From NCBI GenBank assembly GCA_916613615.1, contig OU744720.1, forward strand, positions 71,998,471 to 72,062,470: a DNA stretch of 64,000 nucleotides, read 5' to 3'. Shown here in pieces: positions 46,542-59,756 of this stretch. The notes under the pieces are model-generated. The model saw nothing but the letters and a program-made list of their open reading frames with translations, ran no database searches and had not been told where the DNA came from. How positions within the stretch are numbered: position 1 is the stretch's first letter; each line of letters opens with the position of its first letter. Both the position numbers and the translations under genes were made by a program. The stretch is from Steromphala cineraria. Lineage: Eukaryota; Mollusca; Gastropoda; Trochida; Trochidae.

Positions 46542-47097
46542 AATGTAAGATCACTCATTGTCCAATGAAATTGGAGAGATAGTCAGTGTTGTCTCAATGT
46601 TGTTATTCCTCCTGATTCATGTTTCACTTTGTCTTTCCTTCAGGTTTCTTCCTTTTTTGAAAATAATGTAATATAATAATGTAAGATCACTCATTGTCCA
46701 ATGAAATAAGAGAGATAGTCAGAGTTGTCTCAACGTTGTTATTCCTCCTGATTCATGTTTCACTTTGTCTATCATTCAGGCTTCTTCCTGATGACCTTGA
46801 TTTGAAAATAATGTAATGTAATAATGTAAGATCACTCATGTCCGATGAAATTAGAGAGATAGTCAGTGTTGTCTCAATGTTGTTATTCCTCCTGATTCAT
46901 GTTTCACTTTGTCTATCATTCAGGCTTCTTCCTGATGACCTTGATTTGAAAATAATGTAATGTAATAATGTAAGATCACTCATGTCCAATGAAATTAGAG
47001 AGATAGTCAGAGTTGTCTCAATGTTGTTATTCCTCCTCATTCATGTTTCACTTTGTCTATCATTCAGGCTTCTTCCTGATGACCTTGATTTGAAAAT
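46542..47097. repeat. Tandem repeat, four units of 137-146 bp
   Basis: Units start at about 46542, 46679, 46822 and 46967 with 'aatgtaagatcactcat' and contain 'gttgttattcctcctgattc'. The unit lengthened from about 137 to about 145 bp as 'ctgatgaccttgatttg' appeared in later copies. Non-coding. Confidence 0.9.
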
Positions 47098-48771
47098 GGA
47101 CCCAAACTCCTAGCCTTGGTTTACTACACACTAACGTAGATATACATGTTGGTTACATACGAGGTTCCCAGTACGTACATGCTGCACATTTGTTATGATA
47201 GATAACTTAGTTTGGTTAAAGTTGGGATTTTGTCACTCTTTGGTTTTACTTATTTATTATGTGCGTTACACATTTGTGTTGATTGGTTACCATGTATCAT
47301 ATTAAACACGATCGGGTTTTTTCATAATACACGAGTAAAACGCCTGTTTTACCTGGTTCTTTGATGTAATTGTTACATATTGTTTTACGAATTAATAAAA
47401 CCGTATACGCATATCTTTTGTGCATTTGTTTACTATGTAGCTTTAATCTATCCAGGGCACACCTGTTTTATTTGATTACACACCTGTTTTACTGTAATTT
47501 CTTCACATTAATGTGTTAAATAGTGGTTTTATTAGGGCACTATAATGGTTCGTATTCAAATGTACATATGTTGCAAACCTGTTTGCTAGGTTTAAAAAAA
47601 ATCTTATATTGTTTCAATAAGTTATTAACATGTATGTTATACACTTGGTTTAACAGCTATAAGGTACCTTGGCTGAAGTACAACTTGTTTCACTAGATTT
47701 AAACCTAGTCTAAAGGAGCGTCCGAAATGAAAGTTGTGTCAATAAATCGCAAATTTAACAGAAATTTATACTATATGAAGGAGGCTGAGATTTCTAATTT
47801 AAAAAAAGTGAGCTCTTAGGTCTAGTCATAGACTTGCTTAGGCTTTATCTATAATTTAAGGTCTTGCTGATAGACCAGATTAAAACCACGTGACATGAAT
47901 GCAAAGCACTTTGTTTTACTTTGTAATAATGCACGTATGTATGTGCTACAGATTACTTTTACTAGCTAAAGATATGTGTAATGAAGATGATGATATGATA
48001 AACTTATCACAAGGTGGTCAAACTGCCTGCTAGATTGGTAAAATGTTGCAGATTGATAAAATCAGCATTGAATTGTTCTCAATGAAAAATTGACTATTTT
48101 GCATTTCACTTTATTTGTGATACAAGGATTGCTACATTACTAAAAATACCAAGGGTAGGGATTGAATTTTGTATCAGATATTCGGTTGACATTTCATAAA
48201 TAAATATATGAAAAATTAAATGTTTTAAATTGTTCATGAGAATCAAATGCCACCTTACTATTACTATTTTAAACCATGACCTTGTCACGTCTTATTCAGT
48301 CTTATATTAAGGTCATCTTATCGAACTCGAAGGTCTATTGTACTTGTCTAGCGTTTATGGAAAACATACCTTTATCAAAGTCTTAACAATTCATAACATG
48401 ATAACAAAAATAATGATTTTTTTAAACTGAAAGTGTATGCAAGACATGACTCGCACATAAATAAGCATTATATGTATTTATATTAATGCTATCTTCATAA
48501 AAAATTAGGTTGCTTTCGGTATTTAGTTTTCCCCAGTCTATTTACTACGTTGACTAATGTACTAATGTTTAACCTTATATAATTTTAAATACACCTGATC
48601 TAATATCACGTGCCGAGCACATTCACTGTAATAACTACATGGAATTTAAATAATGACATTATAATAAGTGACGTTGTTGCAAGAAATAAAAACAGGTAGA
48701 TCCGTATTATGTCCCCATGAAGGCGCTCCCGTTTCGATTCACTGATTTCATTCAATGCCTCAGTTGTCTGC
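47098..48771. other. AT-rich intergenic sequence
   Basis: No supported gene. Around 47700-47885 short 'ctagtcta'/'tagaccaga' motifs recall family E ends but cannot be aligned with confidence. Confidence 0.4.
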
Positions 48772-48988
48772 CTTATAAAATAGCACACCTTGTCCGACTT
48801 GGTTTGTTGGGTCAGTCAGTCGGATAAAGCTAGAAAGAGGCTAGTTCTGAACGAAGGGGGCTATCTACACCTTTTAACGTTGTGAGAAGCACCAAACAAA
48901 AACAAAAGGGATTTCAACTACCTGCGCGGAAACTTCAAAAGGATACCTGTACAGGAACGAAGTGGTTCAGCTATGGGCTCTCCCGAGG
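48772..48988 (+). promoter_or_regulatory. Candidate promoter and first exon
   Basis: 'cttataaaatag' at about 48772 is a good TATA box. About 30 bp downstream is 'gggtcagtcagtcgg', then about 160 bp of GC-richer leader. An ATG at 48973 gives five codons (MGSPE) before the donor gag|gtaaat at 48988. If real, the rest of the gene must lie downstream. A possible 42-nt exon at 54067-54108 (acceptor ttcacag, donor gtaagt) is the only neat candidate seen, and the pairing is speculative. Confidence 0.25.
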
Positions 48989-49199
48989 TAAATCTTCTAC
49001 CTATTTCACTCTCGCGTTCATTCTCTCTATTTATGTCAAAGGTGTACAGAGTAATGTGTATGATATGTTTATATGTAAGGTATTACCTCACACCACGAGC
49101 AGACGACACACGAATTATCGTCTGCTCTGGTTTACTGGCGTCTTTCGGCTTCTAGGCAAACAGTAGCGAGGAACAACAACCCGTGTTATTATTTGTAAA

Positions 49200-52100
49200 T
49201 ATTGATATTGGCTTATTATATATTTGTGACAAGTAAGTTTTAAGTGGAAAGATCTTGATGGCTAAACCTGTTATGCATGAGTTGCCACAAACATGCATGG
49301 CGTACAGCACAGTGGGGACGAGATCCATCCTCCCATTTATCAAAGTGTTTACCTCCTTGAACCAACACTGACCTGAAAATCCCCATATAAGCGTATCAGT
49401 ACTTTGCTAGATGGTATCGATATCTCACAGGTATGTGTTATTTGTTTGATGAATGATAGGTAACATATTTGTGAATACCATATTTGTGAATGTGGATTAT
49501 GTATATTATACTTGGCCGTCCTACTTGAATCACTGTCACTCCTATGTCGTTGGGTAATATCTTTATAATGACAGGTGAATTGTGTGTTTGAATGTTGCAA
49601 TGTTATGGTGGTTGGATTTCGATGAATTGTATCAATACTGTGTCAATTGATACAAGTAAATGATTTAGAATTTCGAAACTGATTTTATATATTTCCTTGT
49701 AGATTTTGATATATCTACTACAAATAGAAGGTTTAAGATTGATTTTATTGAAACATCCGATAATTTTATTACATTATCAAGATTTTAATGATCACATATT
49801 TTTATCCATTAGTTAGTATATTCCTTTACCAATGACAGAATTTGAAAAGCAACTTTACATTTTGTATCAAAATACTATGAGTTGATTTTATATGTCTTAA
49901 CTTACCTTATTTATATATATATATTATTTTCTGATAATCTTTGAATTTACGACCATGGGTTTTATGATTGGGAAATAATTCGTCTTTTTTATATCACAAC
50001 AACAAAAAAACTTTTGAAATTTTGGGTGTTTCCCCTTGACACAAGAAACATACAACCAACAAAACAATACAGATATTCTTGTAATTTGTAAGATCTAAAT
50101 TCAGGTAACACAAAAGCTTACACTTGACAAGAGAGTTATATGCAGCACGATCATACAGGTAGATATAAACGCCAGGATGTTACTATGACATGTTGCAAAG
50201 AACGTCCACTGCTTATCTACTGCTAGGAGTTTGCTATAAATATGCGCCCAGCGGTTCCGTGTAGAAGAAAAACTCCTTAGTGTATGTGGCAGGCCCGATC
50301 AGCAAAGTGCAGGATCTGAGGTTTAACCGAGTACTGTAGCCATGGGAAAATACACTTTCAGATTGGGAGATCCATCGGTGGCTGCTTGTACTGCTGTGGT
50401 AGGGGGTAATGTTCCTGGTTTCTGTGTCTTGTAACAGACAGTAGCAGGTTGCGATGCGTTCAGGTCGTGTGCATGTTGTGTTTGTTGCATCCATTAGCAC
50501 TGTGCATCTGGTGATGAGATACAAGCTTGTTGCATTGTTTTTGCCTTTTTGCAAGGTGTATACCACTGTGACGATAGAGTAACGGTTTCTCTTTTAAATG
50601 GAAATAGAAAATGTTGAAATTCATATGGATAGACTTTTCGTTATCAGACACTAAGTTGTAAGGTGTATAGCATTGTGGTGATGGAGAAATGGCTTTACTT
50701 TTTAGATGAAATTAGAATATGTCTTTGTAATATGTGCAGTTTTCATTATCTTTAAACGTAGAGTCTTTGAAACACTTGGTTTTCTTAAGGGTCTGAACAT
50801 GGAAGAAGAGGTTTGCAATGGATGAAAATTTATAAATAGAAAATACAATTGCCATGTTACCATTTTCTAATGAATAATGATCTGCATTTGTAGGCCATTT
50901 AATATCATGTACGGGTTCATAGAAACTATAATATAAAAAAGCGATTAGTCAAAAAAATAGAACATCCTTACCATAAGTGAACACCATTCATCATTGACTG
51001 AAACAAATGTAGGAATAGTTTGAATGAAATACGATAACCATTTTCTACTTCTGTATAACCAATACAGGTTAATTAAAAAGCCATAATAGACCAATGCACT
51101 TCTCCATAATACGATGATCTTATCTTGGACGGACAGCATGCCATTCTGGGCAGGTATATGCGAGTTTGTATATAGTGATCCTTGGTCGCGTCTCTCACTA
51201 ACAGACAACAACAGTTGTTAGCGGTTCACTTGTGTTCATGTTGTGTTTGTTGTTTCTATCAACGTTGAAGAGTTTGCAAAAAGATACATGTTTGCTCAAT
51301 TGTTTCCTTCCTTAAAAAAAGAATAGTTTATATAAAACACTTTGGAAACATACACACGCTTTGTGATTATTGTTGTTTTCTTATCTGAAATGTTCGAGTC
51401 TATGGTATATGGTGTCATCACTTCATTGTCATTAAAGCTGTCTTATTTTGTCCATAAGATAAAAATATTTAAATGAATTACTTGAGTAAAGAATAAAATC
51501 AATGTAGGACAAAATTACAGATAACTGTGGTATAAGAAAGATACGACTCTATGAAATTTTATCTGAATAGAACCATTTTCATTTTATGTTGTCTTTTAGT
51601 CATAACCTACTTTTTTGAGAATATTCAAATATTACAAATTGCTAAAATATACTAGATAAAATTCGTAAAATTAAACTCTTAAAAGCTAGAAAAGCTTACA
51701 TTTTATAAATTTTCAAATGTGCCTTTGTGTGTATTTGCCGTTCAGGAACAATGGTGCTGTTTTAATTGGTGACACTGCCTCAAAACATCTCACGTATTTC
51801 ACACTTGGCTGCACTGAATTATCAATTACAAGCTTTCTTTCTTTGACAGAAGGAAACATTAAAGGTATTCTTTTGTCTCGAGTCACTCAGGCGTAGGGCG
51901 GTTTAAATTCAAATACATGAAAACGCCATTCTTTAAGATTAAAAGTTGTGTCAGACAGACTGGGCAAAACAGTACTACTTTTTAAAGTACAGTAGGCTAT
52001 ATCTATTCATAAAGGAAATATATTAACCAAATTAGAGTATTTTTTTCGGATAAAAAATTGATAAGAACGTTTTAAGAAGAACTAGAAAAAGGTTGAATAT

Positions 52101-52350
52101 TTTGAGCGAAAGATTCCAAATAAATTCTCTGTCGGAAATTGAGACAGAACGTCCAATATGGCTCTTTCAGTATTCCTTCTAAACCTTAGTCGAAAGTGAG
52201 TTTTAAATAAATGAAGATACATAAATGAAATGTTAGATATGGATTCTGGGTAGAACTCAATGACAAGAGTCTCTAACAGTATTATTTGACATTTCTTTAC
52301 AGATATTAGAAACGTAAAAGCTAATCCTCTTGTAGCTGACTAACCATGGT
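49200..52350. other. Non-coding sequence with small local duplications
   Basis: No gene supported. 50555-50645 and 50660-50755 are a diverged tandem pair ('aaggtgtata' ... 'tttcgttatc'). 50458-50535 and 51218-51300 are another diverged pair ('tgttgtgtttgttg'). The minus open frame at 50234-50566 spans these repeats and has no motif. Confidence 0.4.
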
Positions 52351-52352
52351 AA

Positions 52353-52570
52353 GGCTTAGTCTGTCATCAAGTCCCCAGAGCAAAATATTTAATTGATGAC
52401 CAGCCCAGTCTAGAAAAGTATAGCAAGTCTTGATCGCTCAGCTTTAGGAAGTCAAAGCATCTTCTGGGCTCCATTTTGTAATAATACATGATTTGTTTTA
52501 AAATATTGTCAATATTGAAAAAACTACTTCTGAGACTAAATGTTAGTCTAGGTTAGGCTGTTCCCTATAC
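52353..52570 (-). mobile_element. Family E repeat, copy 3 (best preserved)
   Basis: Contains 'tctagaaaagtatagcaagt', 'atgatttgttttaaaatatt' and 'tgttagtctaggttaggct'. Inverse of 13690-13845 and longer on both sides. Non-coding. The ends resemble each other weakly in direct rather than inverted order, so the class is uncertain. Confidence 0.6.
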
Positions 52571-52954
52571 CTAACTCATCTTCAGATTTATCTGTTTAGG
52601 TCCTAATTAATCCCACTGATAATGCTTCAAGTTATAAAGCACCAACAACAATGTTTGATACACGACATAAAATGCCTATATATATATGTAACGTTTAGGT
52701 ATTTATCTTGCTCTCGAATAGAGCTTTATAGATTGCAATTCTTATATTTTGGTATCTATGTTATAGATACACGTGTGTAGGAAAGGAAGAACATTACATA
52801 ACACCTCATATAAATTATTTATCCGAGTTTGCCATGCATCTGTGTAAAGAAATATCTATGTGTATATTTCAGAATGTTACTTTAGCATCATATTTCATTT
52901 GCATTTTTGTATCACAGTGATCGTTCTTGGGTGTGATTCAGCATTTTGTGTTAC

Positions 52955-53040
52955 CAATCTAAATAAATTTAGATCAACAGGTTTTATATTTGGACAGTAT
53001 GACAAAATAAAAATCTGTTGATCTAAATTTATTTAGATTG
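52955..53040 (+). mobile_element. Family D micro-MITE, copy 3 (86 bp)
   Basis: Perfect 9-bp duplication TTGTGTTAC at 52946-52954 and 53041-53049. Both TIRs are intact: 'caatctaaataaatttagat' and its inverse. Confidence 0.95.
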
Positions 53041-53049
53041 TTGTGTTAC

Positions 53050-55030
53050 CTAGCTAAGCTTTCTTAAGAATTGGGTAATCCAAGAATTTGCAATACCTCT
53101 ACAACCTTTCAGCTAAACTGAAACTTAATAACATGTATTTATTGATCTATACGCAGAGGTTATCATGATTTAGTTTAGGGTTGAAATAAGATGACATATA
53201 ATTACCTACCATCAATGACTAAGACTTGAATTAATGTAAAAATTCGATCTTTATTTACATGCGTAAAATAATAATTTGTTTACATATTATACAAAATTAT
53301 AACTTTAACTCTTTTAGCAGTTAAACAATTTTCATACCATATTTGGTCAACCCGACCCATTTCATTTGAAAATGTTCAACATCACTGCAGTGTAGGAAAA
53401 GACAGAAAGCTCCGCTATATAACTCAAAGTATACATAACCGCGTTGCCCTAACAGCAATTACTGTCACATAAATCGTCAGTTATAATCATTTAAACCGTT
53501 AAGGACAACCTACACATGCATTACACATGCATGACGCACTTTCTGTAGAACAAGCGAGAAATACAGACAGAACCAAGCATAGACGAGTCATGTGTAATAC
53601 AAACTTACACGAGTCACGTGTAATACAACTGTGCGATGATGCAATGCACATATGGGCAGCAGGTCACTGGGTGTGGAGTGGTGCTTCTTCACAGGGCTAC
53701 CCTTCACAGCAATACTCACTTCACAGATAAATAGACAGATTGAAACCTAACCTTCTAAAAGTTCGTCAAAAAAGTTAATGAAAGAATCCATGGGAGTGTG
53801 TCTCTGTGTATTTATGTAGCATGTGTCACTGGTTTACAATAGGCGTCTCATCAGCAGAGAATGGAACCATTGTAGATCCTTCTAATTCTTCATCTTTAGA
53901 AGAACATTGGCGCCATAAATATACCTTACGAATTATTTTTATACAGAAAAATTATTTTGTGCCTCCTTATCACAAGAACAAGAGTTCTCCGCCTTAATTC
54001 TATAGTAACTTCTTACAAATTTATCTTGGGCATTTTTACAGAACGTTTTTCTTTCTTAATTCACAGAGTAAGAAGACTGTGGTTTACATAAATGGATATC
54101 GTTCTAATGTAAGTCACCCTGACGCCATTGGTTTCCGTACACACTTTCCGGGCGAATTTTTATAAATATTGTTTTCTGAAGTACAAATAATAGCTTTTTA
54201 TATATCTTTTTATATATTCTAGAAAATAAATTTATTTATGTAAATTTGAGAAGCAGTAAGATATGGGTATGCTCTTGTAACCAATGTTACTAATCTAATG
54301 TGTTAGAAAAGAAAAGTATATGTTTTCAAATGATAACAAAGAATAACGAATGTTTGAAACCGTAACTTCAGTCCAAGAATGTTATCAAAAACCTTTCTTG
54401 TTACATTTTGTTTATTTATCTTCAATTCATGTCAAAATCCCTTTGCTTTGTCACCAGTAAGATATAAACAAAGCAACAAGATGCTAAACATATACTAATT
54501 GAATCAAAAGACTTATATAACTACGTCTTGGTTGAATCTTTTCATACATACCGAACCATATTGCTGCTTCATTCTTATTTCTGTCTGTGGACTTACATGT
54601 ATTTATGAATATCTTACCATTGCTTCTCACGCATTCGTTAATGAAAAAGCCGTTCTATGTGTACTCTTCATAATCGCTAAACCATTTGAGCTGTTGGTGA
54701 TTTATGTTTTGTTTTGTTAAGCAAGGGTGTCTGTTAACAATATGCATTTACCTAAATGTATAACGTCTTACATGGATCATGTTTTGACAAGTTTGTAAAC
54801 CATTTGAAATGTTGTCATTGTTTGTATGAAAAACAGCCTTATGTTTTCATCTTTCTGTTACCCGACTCTATCTAAAAAGATATCTTTCGGTTTCGTTTAA
54901 CGAGCAGAAATAGTCTAGACATTGTTTTGAAACGTTTCGGATATTTTGAGAAAGGAAAAGCATAAACTGATAAATCAAGTAACCATTCCATTCTCATCTA
55001 TTTTGAGTTGTATCTGGCAGAACATCGCTC
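53050..55030. other. AT-rich sequence with one possible mini-exon
   Basis: No gene supported. 54067-54108 is a 42-nt stretch between a good acceptor (ttcacag) and donor (gtaagt), open in one frame (SKKTVVYINGYRSN). It could be an isolated exon or chance. Open frames at 53527-53730 and 53806-53997 lack support. Confidence 0.3.
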
Positions 55031-55044
55031 TTTGACACTTTTAC

Positions 55045-56575
55045 ACGTACATCAATATTAACATCAGAACATCACTCTTAACATCAGAACATCACTCTTA
55101 ACATCAGAACATCACTGTTAACATTAGAACATCCCTCTTTGACTCTTTTACATGTACTAGAACATCACTGTTAACATTAGAACATCACTCTTTGACACGT
55201 TTACAAGTTCATCACTGTTACCATTAGAACATCACTCTTTGACACGTTTACAAGAACATCACTGTTAACATCAGAACATCACTCTTTGACACGTTTACAA
55301 GTTCATCACTGTTACCATTAGAACATATTTTACATCAGAACATCACTCTTAACATCAGAACATCACTCTTAACATCAGAACATCACTGTTAACATTAGAA
55401 CATCCCTCTTTAACACTTTTACATGTACTAGAACATCACTCTTAACATTAGAACATCACTCTTTGACACGTTTACAAGTTCATCACTGTTACCATTAGAA
55501 CATCACTCTTTGACACGTTTACTAGAACATCACTGTTAACATCAGAACATCACTTTTTGACACGTTTACAAGTTCATCACTGTTACCATTAGAACATCAC
55601 TCTTTGACACGTTTACATGTACAAGAATATCACTGTTAACATCAGAACATCACTCTTTAAAACTTTTACAAGTTCATCACTCTTAACATCAGAACATCAC
55701 TCTTTGACACTTTTTCAAATTCATCATTGTTACCATCAGAACATCACTCTTTGACACGTTTACACGTACATCAATATTAACATCAGAACATCACTCTTTG
55801 ACACTTTCACACTGAACTTCATCACTGTTACCATCAGAACATCACTCTTTGACACGTTTACACGTACATCACTGTTACCATCAGAACATCACTCTTTGAC
55901 CCTTTTCAAATTCATCACTCTTAACTTCAGAACATAACTCTTTGACATGTTTCCAAGTTAAACACTGTTACCATCAGAACATAACTCTTTGACACTTTTA
56001 CAAGTTCATCACTCTTAACATCAGAACATCACTCTTTCACACGTTTACGAGTTCATCACTGTTACCATTTGAACATCACTCTTTCACACTTTAACAAGTT
56101 CAAGAACATCACTCTTAACATCAGAACATCGCTCTTTCACACGTTAACAAGTTCATCACTGTTACCATTAGAACATCACTCTTTGACACTTTTACAAGTT
56201 CATCACTCTTAACATCAGAACATCACTCTTTCACACTTTTACAAGTTCATCACTGTTATCATTTGAACATCACTCTTTCACACTTTAACAATTTCAAGAA
56301 CATCACTCTTAACATCAGAACATGGCTCTTTCACACGTTAACAAGTTCATCACTCTTAACATTACAACATCACTCTTTGACACTCTTACAAGTTCTTCAC
56401 CCTTAACATCAGAACATCGCTCTTTCACACGTTTACAAGTTCATCACCCTTAACATCAGAACATCACTCTTTCACACGTTTACAAGTTCATCACTCTTAA
56501 CATCAGAACATCGCTCTTTCACACGTTTACAAGTTCATCACTCTTAACATCAGAACATCACTCTTTCGCACTTTT
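55045..56575. repeat. Complex tandem array (satellite-like), about 1.5 kb
   Basis: Dozens of interleaved short motifs: 'aacatcagaacatcactct', 'ttgacacgtttacaagttc', 'atcactgttaccattagaac'. They form composite units of about 45-70 bp with variable order, which suggests repeated unequal exchange. No frame is maintained. The edges decay into unique sequence. Confidence 0.9.
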
Positions 56576-57540
56576 CAAGTATCCGTCATTTATATACGTC
56601 TGAATTGCTTAACAGTGAAACGGAATATCTTGTTGAAGAAGACAAAAGAAAAGTAAAAAGTGACAAATAAAGTACAAACTTGTATGAATCCTGTGACGGC
56701 AACGATTTCTGACGCTCATAAACTTCGCTTAAAGAAACAGAAACAAGACTTAAAGCAAAAAAGAGAATCTATCATTTCGAAATGTACCTTACATATCAAG
56801 GATTTTGGTTCCTTTGCAATGTGATTTTACTAAAAATGCTCTCAACCTACGATACAAAAGACATTTATTGGCAAAGCGAAAAGTTATAAACTGGCGAATC
56901 AAGGAACCATAGCTATCTCTTTGGAAACATGTCTGACAAAACAACAACTTCTGACACTTTTACAAGTTCATCTGTTCTCATGATTTACATCTAAAGTTTT
57001 CAACTGAAGAGATACAATCTTTATCGAAAAGGACAATATTTCCAGTTCTTGCCAACCCTGAGTGTTAGGTGTGAAAATCGGTATTATGATAAGTGAGTGT
57101 TAAGATAAGTTTGTCAAAATAAGTTTATGAAAAAAGTTAAGTTGTCAGTTTTTTTTTTTTTTTAATTTCTTCCCTCTTAACTTGAGGGATGCTATTCACA
57201 AACCACAATAATTGATTTTTACATACTTTTACCGTCAGGTATAAGAATGATTATTAACATCATGTCTACCATAACCTCCCCACGTATTGACATAACAGAT
57301 ATCCATTTTCCTTTTTAATATATTCGAATGTGGATATCAAAGTTTTTAAGTTATACGAACCCTTCTTGGACCACACGTTCACATTATGCCGGTGAAAATA
57401 CGATATTGAATCTGGTATGCCTTGATTGTGATTTCATAATACAATGACCGAATCAAACATCACTATAGATGAAAGCTTTCGAGAATAATGTCTAAGTAAA
57501 ATGCCATTTTCTGTACAAATGTCACAACATGACTCTTGAT
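56576..57540. other. AT-rich spacer
   Basis: No gene. One late echo of the array motif ('gacacttttacaagttcatc') occurs near 56955. A run of T lies at 57149-57163. Confidence 0.4.
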
Positions 57541-57855
57541 TTATTCAAAGTCCATAGCATAATGATCTAAATAGAACACCGGGCAAACAAACATGAGTGT
57601 GGAAGGATAATACACCTCAAGAGTATCACCTCCATCAGACAATACAGTCTTACGTCCACATAAGAGAAACGTGCTGAAACAATACAAGATGGGTGAAAGT
57701 AGACCCCCTTGCCTCATACTGTACTCCATGGGTATTTGCATAGTTTGTCGGCAGTGTGTGTTGTCACTTTGCAACAATTTGCCATAACATTGTTTCCAGA
57801 AGTGAAACAGGCCTTCTAGTACATTCGTCGAAAGACAAGAAGGGGAAATAAACAT
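57541..57855 (-). pseudogene. Reverse-transcriptase (LINE) fragment
   Basis: The minus-strand frame contains a hallmark RT segment, YSMRQGGLLSPILYCF, matching the R-Q-G-x-x-S-P motif of non-LTR reverse transcriptases. It is preceded by a plausible thumb/palm-side region (FHFWKQCYGKLL). Only about 100 codons are present, with no catalytic YxDD and no flanking RT, so this is a dead remnant. It is not obviously the same LINE as at 9.3 kb, since the regions do not overlap. Confidence 0.6.
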
Positions 57856-59219
57856 ATTGTTATGTTCTTCAGTGAATCATCATACAGACATATAATGATT
57901 TACCTTACGTATTTGTCTTGGCTTACAGCTTCCTGTATCCACCTAGGGCGAGTTTCTCTCACCTGTACGTCTCAATATGTACTTATATACCTGTTCTTGT
58001 AAGGTGTGTTTTACGGATACATTCCATAGCTAAGATAATATATGCTTTCTTTTCATTTTATATCTGTATGATCCTTCAATATTAATGTTATGATAAATTT
58101 CCACATTAACCGCTTTGCTACTATAGGGCCAGAGATCCTCAATATCAATTATTAACGATAAAAAATTCAACTGTTTAGTGTAGCCCTTTATTGGATAATC
58201 TTGTATGGTTATTCTTTTACTTGCATTGTAAATTGTCCTAAATGATACATGCTGTATTTTTTTTAATCGAAGTCTCCTTGGAATTTTCTCAAGACAATGT
58301 TTAGAAAAAATTGTAGTTATGTGGTTATAATTCACACGTTAATTGGTACATCAACAATATATATATACACATATTTTTTAATTTATTTCGAATAAGGACA
58401 TTTGGAAGTTAACGTCGCTTCCTTTGAAATATCATTGATAATATGTTTTGTATCATGTTAAGAATCACTAAAGATAAAAGAAATAACAACTTAAGAAATG
58501 AATATCCTGCAAGTCATGTATTTATAAATACCTATAATTACACTTCCAGAGATCGAAAGTGTGGGCGTACAACTTAGATTGCTAAGACGTTGATCAACTA
58601 CATTTATTTGTAACATAATCATATGGGTTGACATGTTTTGGGGTTTAACTATTGATAAGAACACTCCTTACCCAAAGTAAGTCTTCCGGAGCATAACAAA
58701 TAATAGGAAATCTAAGTACCTTCAATCTCCTATTGTTATTATTACAATAGTTCTGTCATAGTCCAAAATGTTCTAATCAATATTTGTAACATAACCAATA
58801 CCGGATGTAGGGTGCAATTGAACAACGAAATGTTGGAAAAGAAATTTTTATCAATTTTATCATTTTATCATCATTATCTATTTTCAACATTAACTATATT
58901 TTCACACAGGTACACATATGTCTGGGAGGATAATAATTACTTGATTTGTAATGAATATGAATCAATCCATTTATTTACAACTTCTTTATTGAAATATTAC
59001 GATGCTTGGTAGAAGATGATGCTATACTTATCAAGCATGTTACAAACCTCTCAATGCATCTCAAACAAGTTAACATAAATATGTGCGTCAAAATTATCAA
59101 TACTGTAATCATGTATACTTAAGATCAATTCATATTCATCTTCGAAAACATATTTCAGAATCATATATCGAATTGTTTAGTAAAGTTTGTTTTCATTTGG
59201 TCATAAATACACAATTTAA
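57856..59219. other. AT-rich intergenic sequence
   Basis: Nothing supported. Frames at 58030-58335 (-) and 58812-59012 (+) show no motif. The former sits next to the RT remnant and may derive from the same element. Confidence 0.35.
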
Positions 59220-59752
59220 AGGGGCAGTAGCACGTTTTTATGGGGAAATAAGGTGATGTCAGGAAAATGAAAATTAATGGTTCAAATTGAAAGACAATGT
59301 ATCTAAACTAAATGAAGCAGTACAATGCAAGTTCAAATATATAACATAAAGTTTAGCATTAACTTACAATTATCAGTGAAATATTTGATATATAAAATTC
59401 TCAAAAAACGTTTTTAGGGGGGATATAAGGTGATGTCAGGAAAATGAAAATTAATGGTTCCAATTGAAAGACAATGTATTTAAACTAAATGAAGCAGTAA
59501 CAACTCAAATGTATAACGTAAAGTTTAGCAATGCAATTCCTTTATCTTACACAAAATGAATTAAAGGTGTTCACAAAATAATGGCCGCCATTGGATTTTA
59601 TGTGAATCCTCATACTTTGTCCTCTGACTATGGATGTTTGGTTTGTGTAATGAGATTGTTGACACTGTCAATATAATATTTTAAGCATTTACTTACAACT
59701 ATCAGTGAAATCTTTAAAATATAAAATTATAAAAAAACGTGCTACTGCCCCT
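59220..59752 (+). mobile_element. MITE family A, copy 6, with partial internal duplication
   Basis: TTAA at 59216-59219 and 59753-59756. The left 190 bp repeats: 'acgttttta' and 'aaggtgatgtcaggaaaatg' appear at about 59232 and again at about 59408. This suggests insertion of one copy into another, or a tandem partial duplication. Confidence 0.9.
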
Positions 59753-59756
59753 TTAA

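Noticed and set aside
50234..50566. 110-codon minus-strand frame
   Set aside because: Spans locally duplicated non-coding repeats; no motif, promoter or splice sites that fit.
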